NCBI GenBank assembly: GCA_019915015.1
Contig: JAHBBC010000012.1
Coordinates: forward strand, 496,001-560,000
Length of the DNA stretch: 64,000 bases
Source of the DNA: Auriscalpium vulgare
Taxonomy: Eukaryota; Basidiomycota; Agaricomycetes; Russulales; Auriscalpiaceae
Direction of reading: 5' to 3'
Part shown: one piece after another, positions 20,449 to 31,648 of the stretch
Layout: every line of letters begins with the position of its first letter
Numbering within the stretch: position 1 is the first letter of the stretch
Position numbers and translations under genes: made by a program
The notes under the pieces: generated by a model
What the model saw: only the letters and a program-made list of their open reading frames with translations
The model's database searches: none
Told to the model about the DNA's origin: nothing

Positions 20449-20862
20449 TCGCGCGTCTCGCACCGTTGCTCCCGCTGCCCCAGGCCTTGCCTCTGCACAT
20501 CGACCTCGCGCGCCTGAGCCGCGAGCGGGCCCAGCGACGGCGGCGGCGGCTCGTTGTAGTCCTGGCCAGCCTCGATACTGCATCGGAGCAAGGTTAAGGC
20601 CTCTGGGGCGCGTTTCGGGTTCAAAATGTCATTTTTTTTATCGACATCACTGCATCGTGAACGGCGCGTATGATATCTGACCACTAAGGGGTGCGAACCT
20701 CCGAACGTCTCCTTCATAGATGGAACAGGCAAGCCGTCATCAATTTCTGTTGTGCGTTCCGCGAAAGTCAACAATTATGATTTACATGATGGAACGCTTT
20801 CACGACGGGTCACTCGCGAATTCGCCATGGTCAAAACTCCGTGATGAGAAGGTACTCAGATT

Positions 20863-23063
20863 CTACTCTCCCCACGAGGTCGCCGAAATCAACTCGTCTG
20901 CGATACCATCCCGGGGCACCAATGAGCACTTGAATGGAGCAGGATGGCTACAAAAATCCAGGATCAATCACCAACACGAATGAATTCAATGAGAATGGGC
21001 GCCCCTCACCTCAAGATCTCTCCGCCGTAAATGCACTCCAGTGGAATCTCGCGTCCGTGTGCGTCCTTGTCTTTGCCGACGTCAAACGTCGACACCAACG
21101 CAGCTGTGAAGATGAATAGCGTAGCCTCAGCGAGGTATTGCCCTGGGCACATCCTGCAGGAGCTTAGCGTGCAGAGGAGGTTCAGAATACGATCGCTCTT
21201 GCCTTCTGCCAAATCCGAAAGCCGCCGAGAGGACAGGGTCGTCCACGAATGTATGCCCGTCAGATGACAGGAAGCGCTCCGGGTTGAACCTCTCTGGGTC
21301 TGGAAATCGCACAGGGTCGTTCAGGATGGCTCTACAGCGCGATAGAATATGAGTATGGGAGGCTTGGTAAGACTCGGTGAGTGCTGATAGTACCTGATGT
21401 TCGGTATGACTGTGGCGCCTAAAGGGGCATCACTGGCTTCACAACGTTGCTCACTACATCCACAGACGATGGACGCACCCTTCGGTATGAAGAACCCTTT
21501 GTAGACGTCGTCTTCAATTACCGCGTGCGGGAAACCTGCGGGCATGTCAGCAAACGCGAAAGTAGCAGACATGAGGATGAATCGTACTCAGCGGCGCGAC
21601 CACCCTCCAGCGCAGCACCTCCTTGCACATTGCGTTGATGTACGGGAGATTCGGCCGATCTGCGAACTCCGGCAACCGTGCTCGGCGCGTAAGACTGTCG
21701 ACCTCCTCTTGCGCGCGCCGCTGGATGTCTGGGTTCGATGCCAGCGCAATGATGATGGAGGCCATCGATATGATGGTCTAGGTGTCGTGAGTGCGTGCCG
21801 CCACCTCATGCCGTATCACTCACAGTGTCTGCACCAGCTGAGGGCGACGGTGTAAGAGGGGCATTGACGTGCGTAGAGAATGCGGCCTACCGATGTAGAG
21901 CGAACCTACGACGTCTGCGAGAGCTTTTTCATCACGGTCATCATCCGAGTGCTCCAACTGCTCGAGACAGTCGCGAGTGATGGACTGTTGCGCAGTTCCG
22001 GCGTCCTGCATGTGCAAGAGTCACTCCACAAATGACATGATCGTGACGAGTGCACGAACCATCTGCGCCTTGACCATTTCGAACGGCGAGCGCACCATTT
22101 CCTGACCGAGCCGATTCCCCAGGCGCACATAGTTGAACCCCATCCCCGGCACAATTTTTGGCAAGTAGCGAACTAAAAATGATCGAGGCGGTCAGCTCGG
22201 AGAATGATCATGTTATCGTGGCTGAGTCAAGGACGTACGGAAGGGTACATCGTTCAATACCTGTCCGCCTGGCAAGACAATTGCGCGGCTGATGACGTTG
22301 GCGTCTTGCGCGATCTTCAGATAGTAGTCGTCTGGGCCCTGCAGATCGTACCCGTACACAGCACCCATGATGATCGCGCCTTGCATGCTGTGTGTCAAAC
22401 GTCAGTTCATTGTTCCGGGGCCGCATAAATCGCTGAAGATATACGCACAAGCCAATGGATTCCTGGAAGCCAGCGGGGTTCGCGCGCACCGCCTTCAGAA
22501 ACTCGTGCACCTTGGACTTTAGGAGATCATGATACCGCGGCATCTGGCTGGGCTGCAGGGTGCGCACAGCGGTCTTCCGCCCGCGGCGCCACCGCTCCCC
22601 GAATGGCATACCAAGGAGGAACCACGACCAGTCCATCCTACGAAACTGCGAGGTTAGATGCAAATAGGATGCTGATGGAGGAGAGCTGAACATCTCATAG
22701 AACGGTATCTTCAGACGGTCAGAGTAGATCGCAGAGCGCCGCTCCAACAGCTCGTCAGCAACCTCCAAGTCGCTTATAACGACGACGATCTGGCCGCAGA
22801 CATTGAACGATATGATGCCGCCTGGAGACTGTCAAAGAAGGAAATCGCAATAGAGAGGGGCGCGCGCACCGTACTTCTTTGCCCATTGATCGTATTTGAT
22901 CCACGAGTAGGTCTTTGGGACAGCAAAGAGGCACCCAATAACAGGTAGCCCTCGCGGGCCAGGTGGATAAGGAAGACCTCGGCGCCGACGCCAACTGTCC
23001 AGCGAGCGCGCGCCTGCAAAGAGGATAATCAGGGAGACCAGGAGGGCAGTGAGCGAAAGCATT
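20863..23063 (-). CDS. Cytochrome P450 monooxygenase
   Basis: The start is the ATG at 23063. The N-terminus MLSLTALLVSLIILFAGARS is a membrane anchor, followed by the proline-rich hinge LPYPPGPRGLPVIG. Helix I AGADTT is encoded across a 14-nt micro-exon (21824-21837). The ExxR motif is MCKEVLRW, the PERF motif is FNPERFL, and the heme loop FGFGRR-MCPGQYLAEA is split by a 49-nt GC-AG intron (21154-21202). The last exon ends VPRDGIADELISATSWGE, stop at 20863. The total is about 530 residues over some ten or more exons, the usual length for fungal microsomal P450s resembling CYP5144/CYP5037-type enzymes (the clan is not certain). It would act at the endoplasmic reticulum as a heme-thiolate monooxygenase with reductase. 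The substrate is unknown. It is divergent from an ABC transporter gene. Confidence 0.93.
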
Positions 23064-23656
23064 GTTGCAGAGCTGGGTGATGTGAGGGTGGCCAGCTCAG
23101 ATACGAGACAGACGGTGGTAGAGCCGTTATAACTCCCATGACTAGGAGAAGTACGCCGCAGAGAATGATGGAGGTGCGGCCGCATGGAGCTCCGCAATCC
23201 ATGAAGAAATGTAAGGGTCGAATTTATCTGAGCTGTGTCGTGAATTCGATTTACGCTAGCAACGAGGTCGCCCAGAGATGATCTTGACATCCCATAAAAA
23301 GATGACAGAACCAAGAGACAACCAACTCATGACCTCGGTGTGCCAAGAGCACATGACTCGATGACTGTTGAGTGAGGTGACAGGTCCGAACATCTCTACT
23401 TCGAGCTACCTTGGAGTAAGTACTTACTAGGATTCGGGTCGGAGAAAGCAAAGTCAAGCCAGGTCGGGGCCAAGCTTCAATGGGGTAAGTGCTTAAAGCG
23501 GTCTCACGGTCACGGGAGGGTGGGAACGTCCACATGCCGACGCCATGGCCGGGCCGTCAAGTCCGCTATTTCTCTCACTGAGTCCGTCCTTTCGACGACA
23601 GGATGCAGTGCGCGTCCTTTTGGACCTGCGACCACCATCTTCGACGGTAGGTTGAT
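23064..23656. promoter_or_regulatory. Bidirectional promoter between P450 and ABC transporter
   Basis: The 593 bases separating the two start codons contain no open frame with coding character. A repeated AGTACTTACT/TAAGTGCTTA-like sequence lies near 23417 and 23487, and GAGGTGACAGGTCCGAAC near 23375. The head-to-head layout suggests co-regulation, but no known factor site was identified. Confidence 0.5.
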
Positions 23657-26600
23657 ATGAAGCGGCTCTTCTGGCGCCAACTCTTCGCCTTGTCTCGGAA
23701 GAATGCGATCGTCTTATCAAAATACTCCCTCGTACGTGCAGTCCTTACACGTAAGTACCCCAGCTCACAGGATCGCATTACCGCCGGCAGCTCAATATCT
23801 TGCGGTGCTTCATTTTACCCGTGGCCTATGGCATATTTCTTGCTGTTGCGCAAGTATTTTTGAACAAGCCGAGCAATGTACGTTTGCTGGCTACACATAG
23901 CCGTGTCTGTTACTCAAATCTCGTCACAGTTCGGCATCGGAGCCCCCATTCCCGTCTTTGACCTGGTCAACAAGTTCGACGGATCCCTATCCCTGGTGTG
24001 GGCCGATGGAACAGACGGTGCAGGCTCCCCGTTACCCAGCGCCGTCATGGCACACATCACCCGCGCCTTCTCTCCGAAGCAGCTGCGTGCCGTGAAGCAA
24101 GTTGCCTCGCCGGACGACATCCCTTCCGCCTGTCCGCAGAATTTCAACCTCTTCTCCGAGTGCTTTGCGGCTGTAGCATTCAACTCAGTGCCGCCGGCTT
24201 CAAGCAACGCGTCATTGCCGGTCAACTATACTATCCGTGCGGATGGGGGCTTGTGGCATATTGACGTCGTTCGCCATAGTAGTGACTACGAGAACAGGAT
24301 CTTACCACTTCAGTGGGCTCTAGATCAGGTAAGAGGCAGCATTCGCGTGCGCGGTTGCTTTCTGTTGACACATGATGCAGGCGATCATCGAACTGCGGAC
24401 AGGTCAACAGATGCCAACACCACAAGAATGGCCGTTCACACAGGAGACCAATAAAGAGCAGCATACCGACATCCGGCTGAGTATGTATGGTGCAGAAAAT
24501 CTCCATAGAACACCTGGCTGAAATGGATCATACAGGCTACATACGTGGGCTGAGAACACTGCTCGTCCTGGCGCTGTAAGCGAAGCCAGCTCTCGCCCTT
24601 AATTGACACACTGACACCCCTCAGGTTCATATGCTACATCGGTATTGCGTACCAGCTTCCTGGCGCATTCATGGGCGAGCAGGCGAACGGACTGACACCC
24701 CACATGAAAGCAATGGGTTTGCTCGACTCGGCGCGCATCTTGTGAGTCTGAGATACGGCAGACTAAGATACAAACTTATTCCCACCGCAGATCATGGCAC
24801 GCCAGCATATCGCTCGCGTACCTGCCCGCGTGGGTCATCGTCGCGCTCACCTGGCACTACCGCATATTCACCGGCACGAACGCCGGCCTCGTCCTGGTGA
24901 TCCACCTGATCCTCGGCTTGTCGCTCGCAAGCTGGTCGTTATTTGTCGGCATGCCGTTCAACAAGAGTCCGCAGCTCGCCGCCGTGGCATCGACGTTCCT
25001 CTCGATTGTCTTTGCGATCCTAGCACTCGTTATGGGCCCCGTGGGTTCGTTCACGGCGTTTGTATACACAATCGTCTTCCCGCCGGGCTTCTACATCTTT
25101 TCAATACGTACCATCGCCGGGTTCGAGAACCATCTGACACGGACAAATGTATTGGACGCGGACCCGGATAGCGGCATGCGCCTCCTTCCCATCATCATAG
25201 CTGGCATTGTACGCTGTTCACAATTTGCGTCGGATATATCTGACAAATCTTTCAGATCGATATATTTCTGTGGCCGTGGCTGGCAATTCTGCTTGAGCGG
25301 CGCCTCTACGATGCACGGGAGCCCTACTTCCGCGCGAATTGGTGGTCTTGGAGACGACAAACGGACCCCGCTGATCGACCAGCTGTCGATCTTCACAGCG
25401 ACGTTGCAATCTCAATCAAAGGTCTGCAAAAGACGTTTACGCCGTCACTTTACCAGCCCTCAAAGGCTCCGGTCACGGCGATTACCGATCTCTCCTTTGA
25501 CATCCCCAAGTTTGGGATCTTCGTACTACTGGGGTCTAACGGGTGAGTAACCGTGTTGTGGTACTCCTAGTGTGCACGCTCACCGCGGACTCGGTTCAGC
25601 GCGGGCAAGTCCACGGTGCTATCGATACTTGGCGGACTCCTCGGCCGCACGCACGGCTCTGTTACCTTCGAAGGCGGCGTCGCTCACCCGTCGCGTGGCA
25701 CACTCGGAATCGTGCCCCAGAAGAACGTGCTCTTTCCTGAGCTCTCGTGCTATCAGACGCTGCGTTTGTGGCAGGCCGTCAAGCACTCGGACGCTGCGCT
25801 CGAAGGAGACGAAGATATCGAGCAGTTGTTGCGGGACTGTGATCTCGGTAACAAGATCCATGCAAATGCGGAGCATTTGTCTGGCGGACAGAAGAGGAAG
25901 CTACAGCTGGCTATTGGCCTGGTTGGGGGTTCAAAGAGTACGTGCCGATCACTGCTATGGCTTTCTTCAAGACACTGAAGTCTTTAACAGTCGTGCTTGT
26001 GGACGAGGTAAGATTCCACGCGCAATGCTATGCTAGTTAGCAAGGAAGCTCAACGGCCATCATAGTGCACGTCTGGTGTGGACCCATTGTCTCGTCGTGC
26101 CCTGTGGCGCACTCTCTCGTCCGTCCGGCATGAAAGGACCATAATCTTTACAACCCATGTATGTCCTTCAGTATATTATGTGCTCAGTCTTCTCACTTTT
26201 TACTTAGTTTCTCGACGAAGCGGATCTTCTGGCAGATCAAATCGTCATCCTTGCCGCGCCTGGGAAGCTTCTGGCCGAGGGATCGCCGGTCGCACTCAAG
26301 TCGACTCTCGGCGAAGGCTACATCGTCGATGTGTCTTTCAGGAGCTCGCACGAAGCAGAGAAGGCAATCTTGACAGATCCACACACGGGCCTCCTAGAGC
26401 GCATCCGCAGACTTGCTCCGGCGACCTATGTGACATCCTCATCGCCTACCCATGCTGCCTTCCATCTCAAGTCCAAGCATACCGAAACAGTGGAGGCCGT
26501 GTTGAGGCTTCTGGACGCGGAGACGCATACGCATGGCATTACGTCGTACGATATCCAAGGCACATCCGTGGAAGATATATTTCTGGCCCTTATGAACGAG

Positions 26601-29560
26601 GAGTCGCGGCACTCGGGCAACAGCGAGGAGCCTGCAGAGAAAGATTCGACTACGTCCTCAGACGATGCTCCATCGTCGGGCTTGCACCTGTCTAACGGCC
26701 GGAAGATGCCACCACTGGCTCAAGCGCTTACCATCTTCCAGAAGCGCGGCTTCGTCGCGCGCCGGAGCTGGTTGACACTCGTATTGCTGGTATTTATTGC
26801 TGTCGCAGGGTCTTGTATACCCCTGTTCTTCATGGCTGGGAGAACAGAATCATGCACCACGAGATTCCATAATGCCACCACAGATCCTCTCTATCTACCC
26901 TTGTCGTTGCTGAATTTCCTCGACTCTGCCCCTAGCGACGATATCCTCACCTCCCCGCCGGATATAATAGACACACTCGGCCTATCAGCGGCAAACCTGA
27001 CGACCCGCAGCATCCCAGACAACGCGACGTTCATCAGCACGATCCGCGAGGACTATCGGAATATATCCCGCGGAGGAATATCCCTGGACCTGCAGAGTGG
27101 GCAGTCGCTCGTCGCTTGGGAAGCGTCTCCGCCAGGACTGCTTGGACCCACGATGCTGAATCTCGCCACGAACGTGCTGTACAACCTTGCCCTGAACAGG
27201 TCCGGGACGGCCGGCTCCGCCGGACCGAGTCTCATACTGGCTAACTACGAAAGCTTTCCCGCTGTGGATGCTGGGACGCTCGTTGCACTGAAGTGGATCG
27301 CATTTCTTAGCGCTGCTATGGTGAGTTTCTTTCCATCGACATGATTCATTCCAGAGTTTTACCAGCAGACTGGCTTGTAGGCTGTGTATCCCGCGTTCTT
27401 CTCCCTGTATGTATCGCGAGAACGGCGCTCGTCGGTGCAAGCTATGCAATTCTCGAATGGTCTCTCCAACCCTGTCGGCCTCTGGCTAGGCCATCTTCTC
27501 TTCGACTCGATGTTTGTTCTCGCTGCATCTACCATCATCATCATCGTTTTTGCAAGCGCGTCTGATCAATTCCATGGGCTGGGTTTCTTTGTGAGTCTTG
27601 TCTGCACCTGTTCTCGAGAGGACAATGATCTAATTTGTTGAAAAACTTTAGTGGATTGTATTTGTCTTGTACGGCATCGTTGGAGCACTGTTTTCGTACT
27701 GTATCTCGCTTGCAACCGCTTCGCCTTTGGCTGCCTTTGCGACTGCTGCCGGGTACCAAATCATCAATTTCGTGGTGAGTACGGCCGAAACCCGGAACTG
27801 CATAAAACCCTGATGGCGTTCAAGATATACCTTGCAGCATACCTATTGACTCTCACATACGCGAAGACCTCCCAGGCTGGCAGGATAATCACGATTCTCC
27901 GTGCGTACCTTTCCGCCCGACACATGCTGCGTAAAATCTGATTGCTTCGCAGATTTTACTCTGTCCATCCTATCTCCGGTTGCAAGCATCGTGAGTGCGG
28001 CAAGATATGGAGCGACGTATCCGGCTCTGACGCTTTTTGTAGATGCGGGCAGGCTTCGTCTCTGTCAACCTCTTCTCACTCACTTGCCGGAACTCGGCTA
28101 TTGTCACCTCAGCTTCATTGGCCAGCATCACCAGATACGGAGGACCCATCGTCTATCTCTTCGTCTATGGCTTCATCCTCTTCGGGATTCTAGTCTGGGT
28201 CGACTCCGGGTCTATCCTTCCTCGCAATTTCATGTCGACCTTGAAGAAGCGGCCAAGGCACCGCAGTGCTTCGGTGTCCACGACCGATGATGATCACGAG
28301 GTAGTCAAGAAGGCCGACGTTAAAGGAGAGATGGACGCTGTGGCGGAGTCTCTGGATTCTCTGCGTGTACTTCATGTCACGAAGTCTTTCGGCAATGGTA
28401 AGCACGCCAACACAGCTGTGGATGACCTCAGCATAGGTGTCGCTCGGGACTCTATCTTCGCACTACTCGGACCAAACGGCGGCGGCAAGAGCACGACGCT
28501 TAATGTCATACGTAAGTATCGTTTCTTGTACATGCGGCCTGCACGCTGAGAAGGTACGGCAGGTGGTGATGTCATCCCGGAAGAAGGAGATGTCTACATC
28601 AACGACGTTTCCATCGTCCACCATCCGCGGCTCGCTCGCCTTTCGCTCGGCGTCTGCCCCCAGTTCACTGCCATAGACTCGCAACTGACCGTCCGCGAGC
28701 ATCTGGAAATCTACGGGCGGCTGAAGGGCCTCCCGCGCGGAAACGAACTACGCCGCAACATCGAGGTCCTGCTGCGCGCTACGGAGCTGGAAGAGTACGC
28801 CGACAGACTAGCGAGCCAGCTCTCCGGTGGGAATCAGCGCAAGTTGTCGTTGGCCATCTCTTTGACGGGTGTGTACAGTGCCTATAATTTTTGGTGGCTG
28901 ATTTTTGAACTGCGCTGGGCATTTGATTCACAGGAAACCCCTCGGTTGTGCTCATCGACGAGTTTTCGACCGGGATTGATGCGAAAACCAAACGCGACAT
29001 GTGGACGACACTCCGCAAGGTGGCTGTCGGGAAAGCCATCATCATTACCACCCGTGAGCATACATGAGTTTCCCGGATTTTTTGCTAGCTGACGCGCGAC
29101 AGATTCTATGGAAGAGGCGTCCGCGCTCGCCGATCGCGTCGGCATCCTCGCGAAGCGCCTCCTCGGTGAGCCCTTTCCAAGTTCTCCAGCGACGCGTCAT
29201 GGCTCAATGTTATCCTTCGCAGCGGTGGGCACCACCTCGTCCCTCGCCGCGCGCTACGCAGGTTACGAGGTGCATCTCCCCTGTCGCACGCGCGAAGACG
29301 TGCTCCGCGCGCAGCAGCTGATGGCGCATGTCCCCGGCGCGCGTCAGGCGGACGACGTGGCGACACGGTTCGAGGTGCCCCGCGCCGGTCTCTCGCTCGC
29401 GCAGCTGTTCCACGTACTCGCGACGCAGGGGGATTTTGCTGAATACACGGTGGAGAAGGCCACGCTGGAGAGCGTGTTTTTGAAAGTGATCCGGGAGCAT
29501 AACGTTGCGGAGGAAGACCGGCGAGGGAGGACGGCGCGGAGGTGGTGGAGGCTCTGCTGA
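23657..29560 (+). CDS. Full-size ABC transporter, ABCA-like
   Basis: The start is the ATG at 23657 (MKRLFWRQLFALSRKNAIVL). Exon 2 begins at 23791 (LNILRCFILPVAYGIFLAVA) and exon 3 at 23930 (FGIGAPIPVFDL). A large extracellular loop and membrane helices (about 24550-25280) precede the first nucleotide-binding domain: Walker A LLGSNGAGKST split by an intron, signature LSGGQKRKLQLAIG, Walker B VVLVDE, and H-loop TTH. A second membrane domain (about 26760-28230) is followed by the second domain: LLGPNGGGKSTTLN, LSGGNQRKLSLAIS and VVLIDEFSTGID. Stop at 29558-29560; roughly 1,600 residues from more than 15 exons. The TMD-NBD-TMD-NBD order and loop after the first helix fit the ABCA subfamily (lipid or hydrophobic substrate export). 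All ATPase motifs look intact. The neighbouring P450 suggests a shared detoxification or metabolite role, by inference only. Confidence 0.92.
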
Positions 29561-29905
29561 CGACATACCTTACGACCATCATGAACTTGCTGACCGCCTT
29601 ACCTGGAGCAATATCCACATATATACACGATCTAGTTGATTTTTGTATTTGTTTGTCTGGACGTTACTTTTTAGCGCGCAGCACCACCTATAGAGTACAT
29701 TGATGTTGGTCGCCATCCCAGTCTCGTTTCAGAATTGTAGTATTGGTCGTCGGGATACAGTCGAGGTATGTAGTCTGTGCCGTCCTCGCGATCGTGTGCT
29801 CGTAAAGTACATATGCAGACGGAAGGGTAAAGTACAACAACATTCTCCGAAATTGATCGATGAGGAATCTCACTTACAACAAGGTGTCCATATCCTGCGT
29901 GTCGG

Positions 29906-30660
29906 TCAAGGCGCAATCGGCACCTCCTCCCACCCGTCGTCCACCCGCGTGAATCGCGTCCTGCGATTCGGGCGAATGGCCATCTGCACCCAGTCTACCT
30001 CGAGCGGCTCGATGATAACAAGGGCATAGTTGCCCAGCGCCTCGGCTGCGAGCGCCTTCTCCTCCTCCGTCCGTGCATCGCTAGGCTTCTTCACGGTGGT
30101 AGGCCAGGAGTCCATCTCCTCGTACCCACCGGGCAGCACGTCGCCCGGCGGCGGGCGGCACCAGCTCGCGCGCATGTGCTCGCTGACGTCGTCGAACTGC
30201 CCGCGCCGCGCGCCCTCCCAGTCGAAGCCCGCCGCGTCGAGCGCGGCGAGCCCCGCGCACTCGGGCGGCGTGCGCGCGGGCGAGATCCCGGCGGAGGACA
30301 CGAGGCGCGCGCGCCCGAGCACGCGGAACTGGTCGGCGGAGCCGTCGATCCACCAGGCGAGCTCGACAAAGTCGGTGTATGCGAGCTGCTTCGTCTTGGG
30401 TGTGCGTGAGTCGGTGGAGGTGAGCAGGAGGGGGAGATGCGGGAGGCCAGGCGGCGTGAGGAAGCCGCGGTGTATCTGCGAGCGGACGTGTGGGCGGATG
30501 GATGAGTCGACAGTCGCGATCTGGTAGACTGTCGCACGCCGAGATGTCAGCATTCAATGCCACGATGGCAGGCCGCAGCATAAGCAAACGAACGCTTTGA
30601 CTTGTCGTGCTCGCCGAGGACCTTCGTGAGGGCGGAATACCAGCGCGGCGACGACGACAT
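29906..30660 (-). CDS. Pyridoxamine 5'-phosphate oxidase-like flavoprotein
   Basis: The first exon starts at 30660 (MSSSPRWYSALTKVLGEHDK). A short intron then joins into YQIATVDSSIRPHVRSQIH, LLLTSTDSRTPKTKQLAY and VELAWWIDGSADQFRVLGRA, the usual core of the Alr4036/PNPOx-like FMN-binding family in fungi. The C-terminus carries VIIEPLEVDWVQMAIRPNRR and RFTRVDDGWEEVPIAP. The length of about 230 residues is typical. Members bind FMN and act on uncertain substrates in the cytosol; true B6 synthesis activity is not implied. It converges on the ABC transporter gene with 345 bases between. Long minus-strand frames overlapping it are shadows. Confidence 0.85.
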
Positions 30661-31648
30661 CGCGGCGAGATGCAAGTTGCAGACGCGTCGCGCGATCCAG
30701 AGCAACGTTGTGAATTCACGTGAGCGCGACCAAATAACGCGCAAACATCGCGACTGGCAAGTGGCACTGCGGCGAGCTCTTCCGAGTCTCCTTTCCTCCT
30801 ACCACCACTATCCCTCCCGTCCAGAATTCCCGCACTTTTATTTAATATTTTCAGGTGACCGACCGATGCTCCCGTGCCGGAGTTTGTCAGGTCGCATCCA
30901 ACATGTTCATGCCCTTTCAATTGGCCGCGAAACGCCGAGAGCTGGATCCAATTGCCCGTAAAATCCTCGCAACAGCGCTCAATAATCGAATGCACTGACA
31001 CCCGAGGTGCGCAGCCGAGTTGCCGAGGTAGCGCCCCAGCTTTATCATTATGTATGCGCACGTATATGTGCATTCTGGACCCATTAATGTCCTGGCGTAA
31101 GGTCAGTATGATGTTTTTACGCAAAACGAGACTCTGCGCACCGTCACTGACTTTACCTACAGAAGACAGGCATTTGTTTCGCGCCGTCCAGACATCTTGC
31201 CAACGTACGATTGCAACTTCCCCGCATTATTAGTGATCACGATCAGGAACCCACTAGCGTCTATCATAGTACGCAGACTCGAAGCGTAGTCGAAGCTGAT
31301 CTCGTCGGTTTCAGTGGCTTTCCCGGCCTTGCGATTTATCGTGGCCGCGCGCAGCCCATGATGGAGCTACAGTCCAGCCGCGACTCGGAACAATCTTGAC
31401 AGATGAAGTGATGCGAAAGCGAGGCAGCGTCGAGGTCGTCAGGGGAGAAGGAAGGACCGGCGGTGGCTGGGGGGCTGATATCTATTTCAGGACCGCCTCG
31501 TTGCGCGCTCGCGACTGGAAAGAGTACGGCCGCCTGCCTCACCAGCCACCATCATTTCACCCTTGAACATATCACTCTCTTTTTATAATTCACCCGTCTC
31601 TGTTCAATCCCCCTTTCCTCCTTCCCTTTTTCCTTTCGATACCCCGCC
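30661..31648. other. Intergenic region upstream of CorA copy 1
   Basis: No exon was seen. The last 200 bases are homologous to the upstream regions of the two other CorA copies, including the motif block at 31453-31494 and a TATA-like TTTTATAATT at 31581-31590, about 60 bases before the start codon. The first 800 bases have no counterpart beside the other copies. Confidence 0.55.
31453..31494 (+). promoter_or_regulatory. Conserved upstream block, CorA copy 1
   Basis: AGGACCGGCGGTGG is followed after a few bases by GATATCTATTTCAGGACC. The same pair of blocks stands upstream of the other two CorA copies (55259-55293 and 59360-59393), 95-155 bases before the start codons, although surrounding sequence has drifted. 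It is probably promoter sequence kept after duplication. Confidence 0.55.

Noticed and set aside
30081..31124. 347-residue minus-strand open frame over the flavoprotein gene
   Set aside because: It is a shadow in an Arg/Ala/Pro-rich frame. The PNPOx-like protein occupies a different frame with family motifs.
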